From the NCBI GenBank assembly GCA_963727245.1, contig CAVSFO010000018.1, forward strand, positions 389,981 through 453,980: 64,000 nt of DNA. The letters are read 5' to 3'. The DNA is from JBKQVT01 sp963727245 (lineage in GTDB: Bacteria > Planctomycetota > Planctomycetia > Pirellulales > Thermoguttaceae). Position 1 is the stretch's first letter. Each line of letters opens with the position of its first letter. The translations under genes and the position numbers were made by a program. The notes beneath the pieces are model-generated. The model worked only from the letters and a program-made list of their open reading frames with translations, had not been told where the DNA came from and searched no databases. This document shows, piece by piece, positions 16,870 through 25,345 of this stretch.

Positions 16870-17202
16870 CTAATGGTGGCCGCAGCCCGGGCAACCGCCG
16901 CCGCGCGGGACGCTGGGATTGTCGATGGCGAAACCGCGGCCCATCGGACCGTCAAGGAAGTCGATCGTCGTGCCCTCCAGGTGCAGGGCCACCTTCTTCC
17001 GCGTCACCACGGCCACGCCGTGCTGTTGGTAGCGGGCGTCGATTTCGGGGTCGAACGCGGTGTCGAAGCCCAGGGAGTATTGCAGGCCGGCGCAGCCGCC
17101 GCCACCCACGCCCATGCGGAGCATGGTCCCCTCCTCGACGCTTTGTTCCTTCATGTAACGTTTGATTTCCTCGGCAGCCGCCGGAGTCAGTGTGATTGCC
17201 AT
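16870..17202 (-). CDS. A-type iron-sulfur cluster carrier (HesB/IscA/ErpA family)
   Basis: 110 residues, normal for the family. The N-terminus AITLTPAAAEEIKRYMKEQ, the central RMGVGGGGCAGLQYSLGFD with the first conserved cysteine, and the C-terminal GGGCPGCGHH with the paired cysteines define an A-type carrier. The HxGFxxD-like LGFDTAF and the DNPSVPRGGGC segment also match. It accepts Fe-S clusters for transfer to apoproteins. A cysteine desulfurase gene lies 189 bp upstream on the same strand, consistent with a small Fe-S assembly unit. Confidence 0.92.
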   Translation of the reverse strand: MAITLTPAAAEEIKRYMKEQSVEEGTMLRMGVGGGGCAGLQYSLGFDTAFDPEIDARYQQHGVAVVTRKKVALHLEGTTIDFLDGPMGRGFAIDNPSVPRGGGCPGCGHH

Positions 17203-17391
17203 GCGAAAAAAGGTCTCAAGGTGTCATTAGGAACGTGTCGGAAACTTGTGCATTCCCCCTCCAAGCCCACCGGCTGCGCCCGGTGGGACCAGACGCCGCC
17301 GCTTGGCGTTGGGTGGAAGAAACGGCACACAACCGCAATATAGCAATACTACCAGGGGAACCGCCGGCGAGCAACCGCGCGCCCGTGGCCG

Positions 17392-18588
17392 CTACTCCGC
17401 CATGCTGCTGAGCTTCCGCAACCGGGCGACGGCCTCGGCGATCCGCGCGATGACCGTCTCGACCTCCTCGGTCGTATTCAGTCGCCCCAGGCCGAATCGG
17501 ACGCTGCCGCGCAGGGCGTCGTCCGACAGGCCCAGGCTGCGCAGCACGTGGCTGGGCTCGGGATTGGCCGAGGTGCAGGCGCTGCCGGAACTCAGCGCGA
17601 TGTCCGGAACGTTCAGCAGCAGGGCCTCGCCGTCGACGAAGGCGAAACTGACGTTGAGATTGCCGGGCAAACGCAGTTCCGGCGGTTCCAGGGCGGGTCC
17701 ATTGAGCGAGACGCCCGGCAGCGCGGCCGAGAGTCCGGCCAGCAAGCGGTCGCGCAGCGCCCGCAGCCGCGGCGGCTCGCTCAGTTCCTCGTCGAGGCAG
17801 AGTTCCATGGCGCGGGCCAGTCCGACGATGCCCGGCACGTTGAGCGTGCCGCTGCGAAGTCCGTTTTCCTGGCCGCCGCCGTCGATCAGCGGTTCCAGCC
17901 GCACCCGCGGTTGCTGGCTCCGCACGTACAGGGCGCCGACGCCCTTGGGACCGTAGATCTTGTGGGCGGAGAAGCTCATCAGGTCGACCTGAAGCTCGTC
18001 GACGTCGACGGGGATTTTGCCGACGGCCTGGGTGGCGTCCGTGTGCAGCCAGACGCCGCGCTGGCGGCAGAGTTGCCCGATTTCGGCCAGCGGCTGGATG
18101 ACGCCGATCTCGTTGTTGGCCAGCATGACGGAGACCAGCACGGTATCGCTGCGGATGGCGGCGGCGAGCTGCTCGATGCGGATGCGGCCCGCCGACGGGT
18201 CGCCCGCGGCGACGACCGGCAGCAAGGTAACGTCCCAACCGCGGCGGCGGAGTCGCTCCAGCGGATCGAGGACCGAGGGGTGTTCGGTGGCGACGCTGAC
18301 GAGGTGTCTTCCCTTGGCGGCGACTTTTTCGGCGGCGCCGCGCAGCGCCAGGTTGTTGCTCTCCGTGGCGCCGCTGGTGAAGATGATTTCCTTGCCGCGG
18401 GCGCCGATGGCCGCGGCAATCGTCTCCCGCGAGGCGTCGACTGCCTCCTTGGCGGCCCAGCCGAAGCTGTGGTTGGTGCTGCCGGGGTTGCCGAAGACCG
18501 TGCTGAAATAGGGCAACATCGCCTCCAGCACCCGCAGATCGACCGGCGTGGTGGCGTGGTTGTCGAAGTAGAGGGGATGGTCGATCAT
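17392..18588 (-). CDS. iscS: Cysteine desulfurase, IscS/NifS class I
   Basis: 398 residues from the ATG at 18588 (an in-frame ATG at 18615 is possible). LYFDNHATTPVDLRVLEAML is the family start; PLP is bound by the lysine in MSFSAHKIYGPKG, and the active-site cysteine lies in LSSGSACTSANPEPSHVL, the longer loop of class I enzymes. It removes sulfur from cysteine for Fe-S and thio-cofactor assembly. The gene starts 10-40 bp after a ThDP enzyme gene on the same strand. The nearby A-type carrier at 16870 supports an Fe-S role. Confidence 0.93.
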   Translation of the reverse strand: MIDHPLYFDNHATTPVDLRVLEAMLPYFSTVFGNPGSTNHSFGWAAKEAVDASRETIAAAIGARGKEIIFTSGATESNNLALRGAAEKVAAKGRHLVSVATEHPSVLDPLERLRRRGWDVTLLPVVAAGDPSAGRIRIEQLAAAIRSDTVLVSVMLANNEIGVIQPLAEIGQLCRQRGVWLHTDATQAVGKIPVDVDELQVDLMSFSAHKIYGPKGVGALYVRSQQPRVRLEPLIDGGGQENGLRSGTLNVPGIVGLARAMELCLDEELSEPPRLRALRDRLLAGLSAALPGVSLNGPALEPPELRLPGNLNVSFAFVDGEALLLNVPDIALSSGSACTSANPEPSHVLRSLGLSDDALRGSVRFGLGRLNTTEEVETVIARIAEAVARLRKLSSMAE

Positions 18589-18627
18589 GGGGATTGCGGA
18601 GGTCCGTCTTTTCATCAACTCTGCCTG

Positions 18628-20304
18628 CTACTGCCCGCCGACGGCAACCTCAACGAGCCGCGGCTCGTCGCCGGCGAGCGATTGACGCACCGTATCGCTC
18701 AGCTCGTCGGGCGAGCTGACCCGGCAGGCCGACACCCCCAGCGAACGCGCCAGCGCCACGTAGTCGATCAGCGGCTCGTCCAGGTCCAGACCTTCAAAAC
18801 GGTTCCGACACGCGGCGGGCAAATTCAATACCTGCGCACAGTCCTTGAGTATCTTGTACTGGCGGTTGTTGCACAACACGAACGTCACCGGCACGCGGTA
18901 GCGGGCGGCCGTCCAAAGGCCCTGAATGCCGTACATCGCCGAACCGTCGCCGATGAGGGCCAACACGGGCCGATCGGGCCACGCCAACCGCACGCCGATG
19001 GCACAGTTCAGCCCCCAGCCCAACGCCCAGCCGCGCTGGGCAAAGTAGCCGTCGGTGTTCCGCAGCACCCCGGCCCGCTCGAAATAGCAGCCCATCGTCG
19101 TCGTGGGGGCCTCTTCGATCACGGCCACGTCGTCGGGCAGGATGCGGGCGAGGCTTTCCATCAGGCTCAAGGGCGCCAGCGGCCGGGCGTCGAAGCGGCT
19201 TTGCGCCTCACGCCGCAAGGCCGCCCGTTGCTCGTGGTGCGACTGGCCGCGCGCGGCGGCACGGTCGCGGGCCGCCGCGGTCAGCGCGGGCGTCATCTGG
19301 GCCGCCAGCAGCGAGGCCAGCTCGGCCAGCGCCGCCTTGGGATGCCCGATGAGACCGACCGCCAGCGGATAGTTCTTGCCCAATTCCCAGGGACTGTCGT
19401 CGATCTGCACCAGGCGGACGTGCTCGGGAATGGGACGGGCGGGCTCGTGATAGATGTATTGCTGCATGAGCTTCATGCCCACGACCAGCAGAACGTCGAA
19501 CTCGGCCAGCCGCTCCTTGACCTCCGGGGACCAGAAGGGCAGTGGCGCCGCCGCCAGGGGATGATGGGAGGGAAAACTGCAACGGCCGTGAGACGTGCTG
19601 GCCTCGTGGATCACCGGCGCGCCCAACTGCTCGGCGACGGCCACCAACTCGGCCACCGCGTCGGCTTCCGTGACGCGGCTGCCGACCAGCACGCCCGGAT
19701 TGCGGGCGGCGGCCAGGACGCCGGCCGCATCGAGCAGGGCCTGGCGGGGCGGACGGACCTGGTCCGACGGCCAGCGGGGGGGCGTCAAATCCAAGTCGGC
19801 ACGCTGCGTCTGCACGTCGATGGGGATGGAGAGGAAGACCGGGCCGGTGGGCGGCATCATGGCCGCCTGCACTGCGCGGCGGACGGCCGCCGGCAGGTCC
19901 TCGACGCGCTGCACCTCGCAAGCCCATTTGGTCCACGGCCGGGCCGCCTCGACCATCTGGCCCCAGAGGATCGGCTCCTCCAACGCGAAGCGGCGGTCCT
20001 GCTGCCCGGCGGTCACCATCAGCGGCGTGCCCTCGCGGAAGGCGTTGTAGAGCATTCCCATGGCGTTTCCCAGGCCGCAGCAGGCGTGCAGATTGACCAC
20101 GCCCGGCCGGCGTGCGGCCTGGGCATAGCCGTCGGCAATGGCCATCACCGGCACTTCCTGCAAGCCAAGGACGTACTGCACCCGGCGATCAACGGCCAGG
20201 GCATCGACCAACGGCAACTCGGTCGTGCCGGGATTGCCGAACAGGTAACGCACGCCGCAGCCGGCCAGCAACTCCAACATCGCCTCAATGCCGCTGGTAA
20301 TCAT
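18628..20304 (-). CDS. Thiamine-diphosphate-dependent decarboxylase/synthase (benzoylformate decarboxylase-like)
   Basis: 558 residues from the ATG at 20304; longer in-frame readings run into palindromic repeats and were dropped. The three domains of the acetolactate synthase/benzoylformate decarboxylase superfamily are present. The N-terminal PYR domain carries the conserved glutamate in LGLQEVPVMAIADGYA. The PP domain carries the ThDP/Mg motif LALIGDGSAMYGIQGLWTAA followed by NNRQY. Residues such as histidines in the SHGRCSFPSHH region are reminiscent of 2-keto-acid decarboxylases. The exact substrate is not clear; an oxalyl-CoA or sulfopyruvate-type function cannot be excluded. It may share a transcript with iscS. 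Confidence 0.8.
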   Translation of the reverse strand: MITSGIEAMLELLAGCGVRYLFGNPGTTELPLVDALAVDRRVQYVLGLQEVPVMAIADGYAQAARRPGVVNLHACCGLGNAMGMLYNAFREGTPLMVTAGQQDRRFALEEPILWGQMVEAARPWTKWACEVQRVEDLPAAVRRAVQAAMMPPTGPVFLSIPIDVQTQRADLDLTPPRWPSDQVRPPRQALLDAAGVLAAARNPGVLVGSRVTEADAVAELVAVAEQLGAPVIHEASTSHGRCSFPSHHPLAAAPLPFWSPEVKERLAEFDVLLVVGMKLMQQYIYHEPARPIPEHVRLVQIDDSPWELGKNYPLAVGLIGHPKAALAELASLLAAQMTPALTAAARDRAAARGQSHHEQRAALRREAQSRFDARPLAPLSLMESLARILPDDVAVIEEAPTTTMGCYFERAGVLRNTDGYFAQRGWALGWGLNCAIGVRLAWPDRPVLALIGDGSAMYGIQGLWTAARYRVPVTFVLCNNRQYKILKDCAQVLNLPAACRNRFEGLDLDEPLIDYVALARSLGVSACRVSSPDELSDTVRQSLAGDEPRLVEVAVGGQ

Positions 20305-20381
20305 GATGGTTCCAGTGTAGAAACGTGACGCCCGCGGCACAAGGCGTATCGAGGGCGGCCGCGAGTTGCTCGGAATAACTT

Positions 20382-20522
20382 GGGGACTGTCCCAATTTTC
20401 GTTCGACGAAAATGGGACTGTCCCCTTCTGGGGCGGCGCGAGGGGGACAGTCCCATTTTCGCGGCCAACACGTCGGTTCCGAGAGCCACGGCCCCTTCGC
20501 CGCGAAAATCGGGACAGTCCCC
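20382..20522. repeat. Two tandem GGGGACAGTCCC palindromes
   Basis: A compact copy (20382-20425) is followed 26 bp later by a version with a longer centre (20452-20522), whose arms GGGACAGTCCCATTTTCGCG and its complement enclose about 30 bp. Same family as 3126, 10348 and 41288. No flanking host duplication was seen here. Confidence 0.85.
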
Positions 20523-20548
20523 GTGCGGTTCTAGAGACATTATGGCGC

Positions 20549-20582
20549 AAAAAAGCAGCCGCGGGGATATAACCCGCGGCTC
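20549..20582 (-). terminator. Terminator for the cysteine-rich lipoprotein gene
   Basis: On the minus strand, a GC-rich stem AGCCGCGGG / CCCGCGGCT with a short AT loop is followed by GC and TTTTTT. It lies about 37 bp after the stop at 20619. Confidence 0.7.
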
Positions 20583-20618
20583 GCTCTGACTCCCTCGTCC
20601 CTGATCGCCAGCCGGCGA

Positions 20619-21572
20619 CTACTCGGCCTCGGGCCGGGGTGCCCGGTGAGGCAGCGGCTCGGGAGCCGGTCTCAGCGTGGCATCGCCGCCCTCGTTGGCA
20701 AGGGTGCCGGGATCGTCGGCCAGCGTGGCATTGCGATCCAGCCGCGATCCGTTGTTGGCGTTGCCACCGGTTGCATTGCCGTTGTTGGCCCGGGCGCCAG
20801 CCGTCAGGCGGCTGCCGTTGGCCGAACCATTGTTGGCGTAGCCATTGTTGGCGTAGCCGTTGCGGGCGTAGCCGTTGTTCGGGTAACCATTGTTAGCATA
20901 GCCGTTACGGGCGTAGCCGTTGTTGTTGGCGTAATTGTTGCGGGGATAGTTGTTATAGCTTCTGTTCCCTGCCCACTGCCCCGGGGCTCCCCTCTCGTAG
21001 GCATAGCCGTTTTGGGGATAGCCGTTGTAGCCGTAGCCGTTCTGGCAATGGCTGCATCCGCCGCCGTTAAAATCGCCATAGGGTCCGGGGCTCCAGCCAT
21101 CGCACGGGCCGCCGCAGCACTCGCCGCAGCCGTGGTCACAACAGCCATCGCACTTGAAGAAGCTGAAGAGCGATCGCAGCGGGTGGAAAGAGCAGCCTTG
21201 CTCGCAACCGCACGGGTCGGCGCAGGGGTCGCAGCAGTCGCCGCACGAGCCGCAGCACGAATCGCAGCACGAATCGCCGCAGGGACGGCAACACGGGCCG
21301 CAGCAGGAACGGCAGCACGAGCCGCAACAGGGGCTGCACCAAGGACCGCCGCAGTCAGCCGGTTCACCGCACCGCCCGCAGCCGCAAAGTTTGTCACGGA
21401 TCGGGTGGCAGGGGCAGCAGCAGCCGTCCGGGCCGCAATCCCCGTTGCACGGCCCGCAGCACGGACCGCCACAACAGCCGCAATCGTTGCAGGGACAGAG
21501 CAGGCCGTGGCAGCCGGCCAGGCCGACCAGCAGGCCGCACGCCAGACAGAAGAGAATCGCACTGCGTTTCAT
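20619..21572 (-). CDS. Cysteine-rich lipoprotein with NGYANNGY tandem repeats
   Basis: 317 residues. The signal peptide ends in LVGLAGC (Cys21). Residues 21-127 hold 39 cysteines, largely as CC and CxxC pairs such as CCGSCCRSCCGPCC, an extreme composition. After a spacer (SFHPLRSLFSFFK), residues about 170-270 form Asn/Gly/Tyr repeats of the types NGYANNGYARNGY and NNGYPNNGY, and the C-terminus is acidic and Pro-rich. No enzyme domain is seen. Possible roles are metal binding, cell-envelope cross-linking or a structural surface layer; all are inference. A terminator follows the gene. A long antisense Ala/Val-rich ORF over it is a shadow of the repeats. Confidence 0.75.
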   Translation of the reverse strand: MKRSAILFCLACGLLVGLAGCHGLLCPCNDCGCCGGPCCGPCNGDCGPDGCCCPCHPIRDKLCGCGRCGEPADCGGPWCSPCCGSCCRSCCGPCCRPCGDSCCDSCCGSCGDCCDPCADPCGCEQGCSFHPLRSLFSFFKCDGCCDHGCGECCGGPCDGWSPGPYGDFNGGGCSHCQNGYGYNGYPQNGYAYERGAPGQWAGNRSYNNYPRNNYANNNGYARNGYANNGYPNNGYARNGYANNGYANNGSANGSRLTAGARANNGNATGGNANNGSRLDRNATLADDPGTLANEGGDATLRPAPEPLPHRAPRPEAE

Positions 21573-22066
21573 TTTTTGTCTCCTTAATCAGCCAGCACGA
21601 GGGCAGAAACCTGTGGGGCAGCCGATCGAGACAGCCCCCCCGCCGTCGCTCCACCCCAAGAAAGAATGGGATGGAAACATGCATTAGTCGTTATCGTCCG
21701 AAAAATCGGCAAAATCGAGAAAATCGTTACCACCCCGTTTTTCGGCAGGGTTTCCGCAGTCTACCAAGTTGATCTCGTTGAGCGCCGGCCACAGCGATGG
21801 GACACACGATGGGAGCTTTCGTATTGGCCAGATGCCGCCCAACCCACGCCCACCGGCTGCGTCCGGTGGGAACGGCGCCGCCTGTGCCGCTCCAGGCCCC
21901 ACCGGACGCAGCCGGTGGGCTTTGGGGAGGGGGATGGTCTGCCAGATCAACGCCTATCCGGGCTGGCGGGGCCCCGGCGGCCGCTTATAATGGCAAGTAG
22001 AGAGATTGCTTTGCCGGCGCACGGCGTGCCAGCGGCATCCCACCCACACCAACTGGGGGACTACAG
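21573..22066. other. Divergent intergenic gap with a GCCCACCGG palindrome
   Basis: About 490 bp between the Cys-rich gene and ribBA. It contains an inverted repeat at about 21855-21930 (arm GCCCACCGGCTGCGTCCGGT and its complement), the same family as those near 26405, 40318, 45475 and 61228. No FMN riboswitch could be recognised upstream of ribBA, and no other gene is supported. Confidence 0.55.
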
Positions 22067-23272
22067 GTGTCGCATCGGCTTTCCACCATTGAGGCCGCCA
22101 TCGAGGCCATCCGCGGCGGTGAGATCATCATCGTGATGGACGCCGAGGACCGGGAAAACGAGGGCGATTTCATCTGCGCGGCCGAAAAGGTCACGGCGGA
22201 AATCGTCAATTTCATGATTACCCACGGCCGCGGCCAGCTCTGCATGCCGCTGCTGCCGGATGTCTGTGGGCGGCTTGGTCTGCCACTCATGGTGGATGAG
22301 AATACATCCCCATTGGGAACCAACTTCACCGTGCCGGTGGACCATCACAGTTCCCGCACGGGAATCACGGCCCAGGAGCGTGCCACGACGATCTTGGCGA
22401 TCGTCGATCCCACGAGCAAGGCGACCGATTTCGTCCGCCCCGGCCACCTCTTCCCTTTGATGGCGAAGGAGGGGGGCGTGTTGCGGCGGGCCGGCCACAC
22501 GGAAGCGACGGTCGATCTGACGCGGCTGGCCGGGCTCTCGCCGGCCGGCGTGCTCTGCGAAATCCTCGACAACAACGGCGACCGTGCCCACCGCGAGCAA
22601 CTTTACGCGCTGGCCAAGCAGCACCAACTGCAAATCATCAGCATCGAAGAGCTGATCCGCTATCGCCGCCGCAGCGAGAAACTGGTCTATCGGCTGGCGG
22701 AATCGAACCTGCCCACGCGCTTCGGCGCCGGGCGGATCGTCGGCTTCGGCGTCCGCTATGAAGAGCAGCAGCCGATCGCCATCATCTGGGGCCATCCCGA
22801 GAAGGCGACCCAGCCGCTGGTTCGGCTGCACTCGTCCTGTTTCACCGGCGACCTGCTGGCGTCGCTGCGCTGCGATTGCGGCGACCAGTTGTGGATGGCC
22901 ATGGAGATGATCGGCCAGGAAGGCGATGGCGTGCTGGTCTACCTGCCCCAGGAAGGCCGCGGCATCGGCCTGATCGAGAAGATCAAGGCCTATAACCTCC
23001 AGGACCAGGGCCTCGATACGGTCGAGGCCAACCTGGCGCTGGGCCACCAGGTTGATAGCCGCGATTACGGCGTCGGCATTCAGATCCTCAAGGACCTGGG
23101 CCTGTCGAAAGTCCGCCTGCTGACCAACAACCCGAAGAAGACCGACGCCTTTATCTACGGCGGCTTCGACCTGGAAGTGTTGGACCAGGTGCCGATCGTG
23201 GGGCCGATTAACGAGCACAATGCCCGCTACCTCGCCACGAAGCGCGACAAAATGGGCCACAAGCTGCCGTAA
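22067..23272 (+). CDS. ribBA: Bifunctional 3,4-dihydroxy-2-butanone-4-phosphate synthase / GTP cyclohydrolase II
   Basis: 401 residues with a GTG start at 22067 preceded by TGGGGGACTACAG. Residues 1-200 are the RibB part (DAEDRENEGDFICAAEKVT acidic loop, HGRGQLCMP, DHHSSRTGITAQERA). Residues 205-401 are the RibA part, with the zinc ligands in SCFTGDLLASLRCDCGDQL and the catalytic YLPQEGRGIGL motif. The protein makes both precursors of riboflavin from ribulose 5-phosphate and GTP. Both active sites look intact. No other riboflavin gene is adjacent. Confidence 0.95.
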   Translation: MSHRLSTIEAAIEAIRGGEIIIVMDAEDRENEGDFICAAEKVTAEIVNFMITHGRGQLCMPLLPDVCGRLGLPLMVDENTSPLGTNFTVPVDHHSSRTGITAQERATTILAIVDPTSKATDFVRPGHLFPLMAKEGGVLRRAGHTEATVDLTRLAGLSPAGVLCEILDNNGDRAHREQLYALAKQHQLQIISIEELIRYRRRSEKLVYRLAESNLPTRFGAGRIVGFGVRYEEQQPIAIIWGHPEKATQPLVRLHSSCFTGDLLASLRCDCGDQLWMAMEMIGQEGDGVLVYLPQEGRGIGLIEKIKAYNLQDQGLDTVEANLALGHQVDSRDYGVGIQILKDLGLSKVRLLTNNPKKTDAFIYGGFDLEVLDQVPIVGPINEHNARYLATKRDKMGHKLP

Positions 23273-23364
23273 GGCGGCCTTTGTGACGCAGATTCGGTTT
23301 GCGGCAACTCACTGCCAGGGAGCCCGTAGGTCCTGACACGGCGAAAGGGAGTTCGTCGCCACGC

Positions 23365-23946
23365 ATGATTGAGGATCTGAGCAACCGCACCGACGAAGAA
23401 CTAGCCGCCGAGGCCGCCCGCGAGACTTCCGACGGCCCGGCGTTCGTTGCCATCGTAGAGCGGTTCCGCCAACGGGTATGGCGGATTTGCTACCGCTTGC
23501 TGTGCGATGAGCAGGACGCCGCCGATGCGGCCCAAGAGGTCTTTTTGCGGCTGTTCTTGCATCGCGGGCAGTTCGCCGGCCGGTCGAAATACTCCACCTG
23601 GGTCCACGGCGTCGCCCTGCGCACCTGCCTGGGCATGCGCCGCAGCCGGGGACGCCGGCGGCGGCACGAGAGCGTCTCGCCCGAGGCCGAGTGGGAATCG
23701 CGGCAGACCGGCCGTGCCGACGCCCCGCCGGGCCTGGCCATGGACCTGATGAAGATGCTCGAAGTGCTGGACGAGGAAGACCGGGCGATGCTCATCTTGA
23801 AGTATGCCGAAGGCTACGATTACGAGGAATTGGCGGCGATTTTCGAGCTTTCCGTCAGTGCTTGCAAAATGCGGCTGAGCCGGGCCCGCGAAAAAATCCA
23901 ACAACGATACCTGGAACCCCAAAGTCTACCCAACCATGTCCAATGA
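23365..23946 (+). CDS. ECF-type RNA polymerase sigma factor
   Basis: 193 residues from the ATG at 23365. Region 2 is seen in DEQDAADAAQEVFLRLFLHR with the downstream SKYSTWVHGVALRTC helix, and region 4 in ILKYAEGYDYEELAAIFELSV followed by SACKMRLSRAREKIQ (helix-turn-helix). An Arg-rich linker lies between. Its stop overlaps the next small membrane protein gene by 11 bases, which suggests co-expression with a regulator. The promoter it recognises is unknown. Confidence 0.9.
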   Translation: MIEDLSNRTDEELAAEAARETSDGPAFVAIVERFRQRVWRICYRLLCDEQDAADAAQEVFLRLFLHRGQFAGRSKYSTWVHGVALRTCLGMRRSRGRRRRHESVSPEAEWESRQTGRADAPPGLAMDLMKMLEVLDEEDRAMLILKYAEGYDYEELAAIFELSVSACKMRLSRAREKIQQRYLEPQSLPNHVQ

Positions 23947-24181
23947 TTTTCTCGATCAACTCGCCAGCTTGGAAGTGGCGGAAACGCCGCCGGAGTTCGA
24001 CCGCCGGCTGCACCAGCGGGTGAACCGCGCCCTGCTGGCGCAGCACCTGCTGGGCCTGGCGGCCGGCTGCATCCCCTGGGTAGCCCTGCACTTCCTCCGT
24101 GGCGTGCTGGGGGCGCTGGCCTTCAGCCTGACGGGCCGATTTCGCGACCCGCCGCCGCCCAAGGACCAAAATTCCTTGTGA
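23936..24181 (+). CDS. Small membrane protein coupled to the sigma factor (possible anti-sigma remnant)
   Basis: 81 residues overlapping the sigma gene end. The N-terminus (SNDFLDQLASLEVAETPPEF, then RRLHQRVN) looks like the short cytoplasmic zone of small anti-sigma-like proteins, and a single hydrophobic segment (HLLGLAAGCIPWVALHFLRG) is a likely membrane helix. No zinc anti-sigma HxxxCxxC motif is present. A regulatory role is inferred only from position. Confidence 0.5.
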   Translation: MSNDFLDQLASLEVAETPPEFDRRLHQRVNRALLAQHLLGLAAGCIPWVALHFLRGVLGALAFSLTGRFRDPPPPKDQNSL

Positions 24182-24277
24182 CGCGCGGCCGCCGGCCGGC
24201 AACAGAACTATTGACGATCCGAAAAAAACGGTCGCAATCCACATTCGTTCAAGTCTTTTTTGTAAAGGGGTACAGGT

Positions 24278-25129
24278 ATGTTCGCAGTTGCCAACGTTGC
24301 CGATACGCTCGGCACCTCCAAGACGGCATTGGTCGAGAGCTTTTCCCAGGCTTACAACCAGGTCATCGCGCTGGCGCCGAGAGTGCTGGTCATGCTCGTC
24401 GTCCTTGTCGTCGGCTACATCATTGCCCGGCTGGTTGCCCGCGTGCTTACGGCGCTGAGCGAGAAGCTCGGCCTCCAGATCGCCGCCGAGCGCAGCGGGC
24501 TGGCCGAGTCGATGCAGCACGTGGGCATCAAGCGCAATGTGCCGGCAATCGTCGGCACGATCGTCTTCTGGCTGCTGATGTGCGTGTTCGCCATGGCGGC
24601 GTTCAGCATCCTCGGCCTGGCCGCACTGACGGCCGCCATGGTCCTGCTGGCGGCCTATATTCCCAAGCTGTTGGTGGCGACCATCCTGGTGGTCGTCGGC
24701 CTGCTGGTGGCCGGCTTCCTGCGGGGTGTCGTGGCCACGAGTGCCGATCGGCTGGGCGTCTCCTATGCCGAGTACCTGGCCAACGGCTGCTACTATGCCC
24801 TGGCCGTGTTGACGTTCATCGCCGCCTTCGATCAGTTGGGAATCCACTATGAGATGCTCAACTTCGCCATCCTCATCGTCTTCGGCGGCCTGGCCCTGGC
24901 CTTCGGCCTGTCGTTCGGACTGGGTGGCCGCGAAGTGATGGCGGGCATCCTGGCCGGCTATTACCTCCGCCAACGGCTCAACGCCGGCAACCACGTCCAA
25001 GTGGCCGGCCTGGAGGGCATCGTCCGCGAGGTCGGTCCCGTGGCCACCATCGTGGAAACCAACGAAGCGGGCCTCATCAACCGCCATACGGTGCCCAACA
25101 CCAAGATGCTCAGCGAGGCGGTCCGCTGA
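24278..25129 (+). CDS. Mechanosensitive-channel-like membrane protein
   Basis: 283 residues with about five hydrophobic segments: MLVVLVVGYIIARLVARVL (about 38-56), IVGTIVFWLLMCVFAMAAFS, LLVATILVVVGLLVAGFL, ALAVLTFIAAFDQL and a longer Gly-rich stretch IVFGGLALAFGLSFGLGGRE. The last resembles the pore-lining helix and the following beta domain of small MscS-like channels (GGREVMAGILAGYYLRQRL). The VEVAGLEGIVREVGPV-like region matches the MscS beta domain start. It probably acts in osmotic release in the inner membrane. Confidence 0.7.
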   Translation: MFAVANVADTLGTSKTALVESFSQAYNQVIALAPRVLVMLVVLVVGYIIARLVARVLTALSEKLGLQIAAERSGLAESMQHVGIKRNVPAIVGTIVFWLLMCVFAMAAFSILGLAALTAAMVLLAAYIPKLLVATILVVVGLLVAGFLRGVVATSADRLGVSYAEYLANGCYYALAVLTFIAAFDQLGIHYEMLNFAILIVFGGLALAFGLSFGLGGREVMAGILAGYYLRQRLNAGNHVQVAGLEGIVREVGPVATIVETNEAGLINRHTVPNTKMLSEAVR

Positions 25130-25345
25130 TGGGTTGATGGGTGGATGAAAACACCTCCGCCGCAAGGCGGTTCATGTCGCCCTGGGATCAGCAATGGTCT
25201 CGGGGCGATTTCGTTTCTTGCCGCCGACGGCCCCATCAGCCGGTAGACCGTAGGGTGGGTCGAGCGGAGCGAGCCCCACCAAGAAATAGTCGAATCGAAA
25301 TTGGTGGGGCTCGCTCCGCTCGACCCACCCTACTTTTTCTACCCT
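25130..25345. repeat. Intergenic gap with the second GTAGGGTGGGTCGAGCG palindrome
   Basis: The inverted repeat at 25251-25332 has arms GTAGGGTGGGTCGAGCGGAG and a complement ending CGACCCACCCTAC, the same family as 3541-3623. No host duplication was found at its borders. No gene. Confidence 0.75.

Noticed and set aside
18588..18618. Longer N-terminus for the cysteine desulfurase
   Set aside because: The extra ten residues are not part of the conserved family start, although an ATG at 18615 cannot be fully excluded.
20646..21587. Plus-strand Ala/Val-rich open frame opposite the cysteine-rich lipoprotein
   Set aside because: Mirror image of TGC/AAC-rich repeats; lacks a ribosome-binding site and any family match.
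21573..22066. FMN riboswitch upstream of ribBA
   Set aside because: None of the conserved riboswitch core elements could be recognised; the structure present is the GCCCACCGG palindrome.
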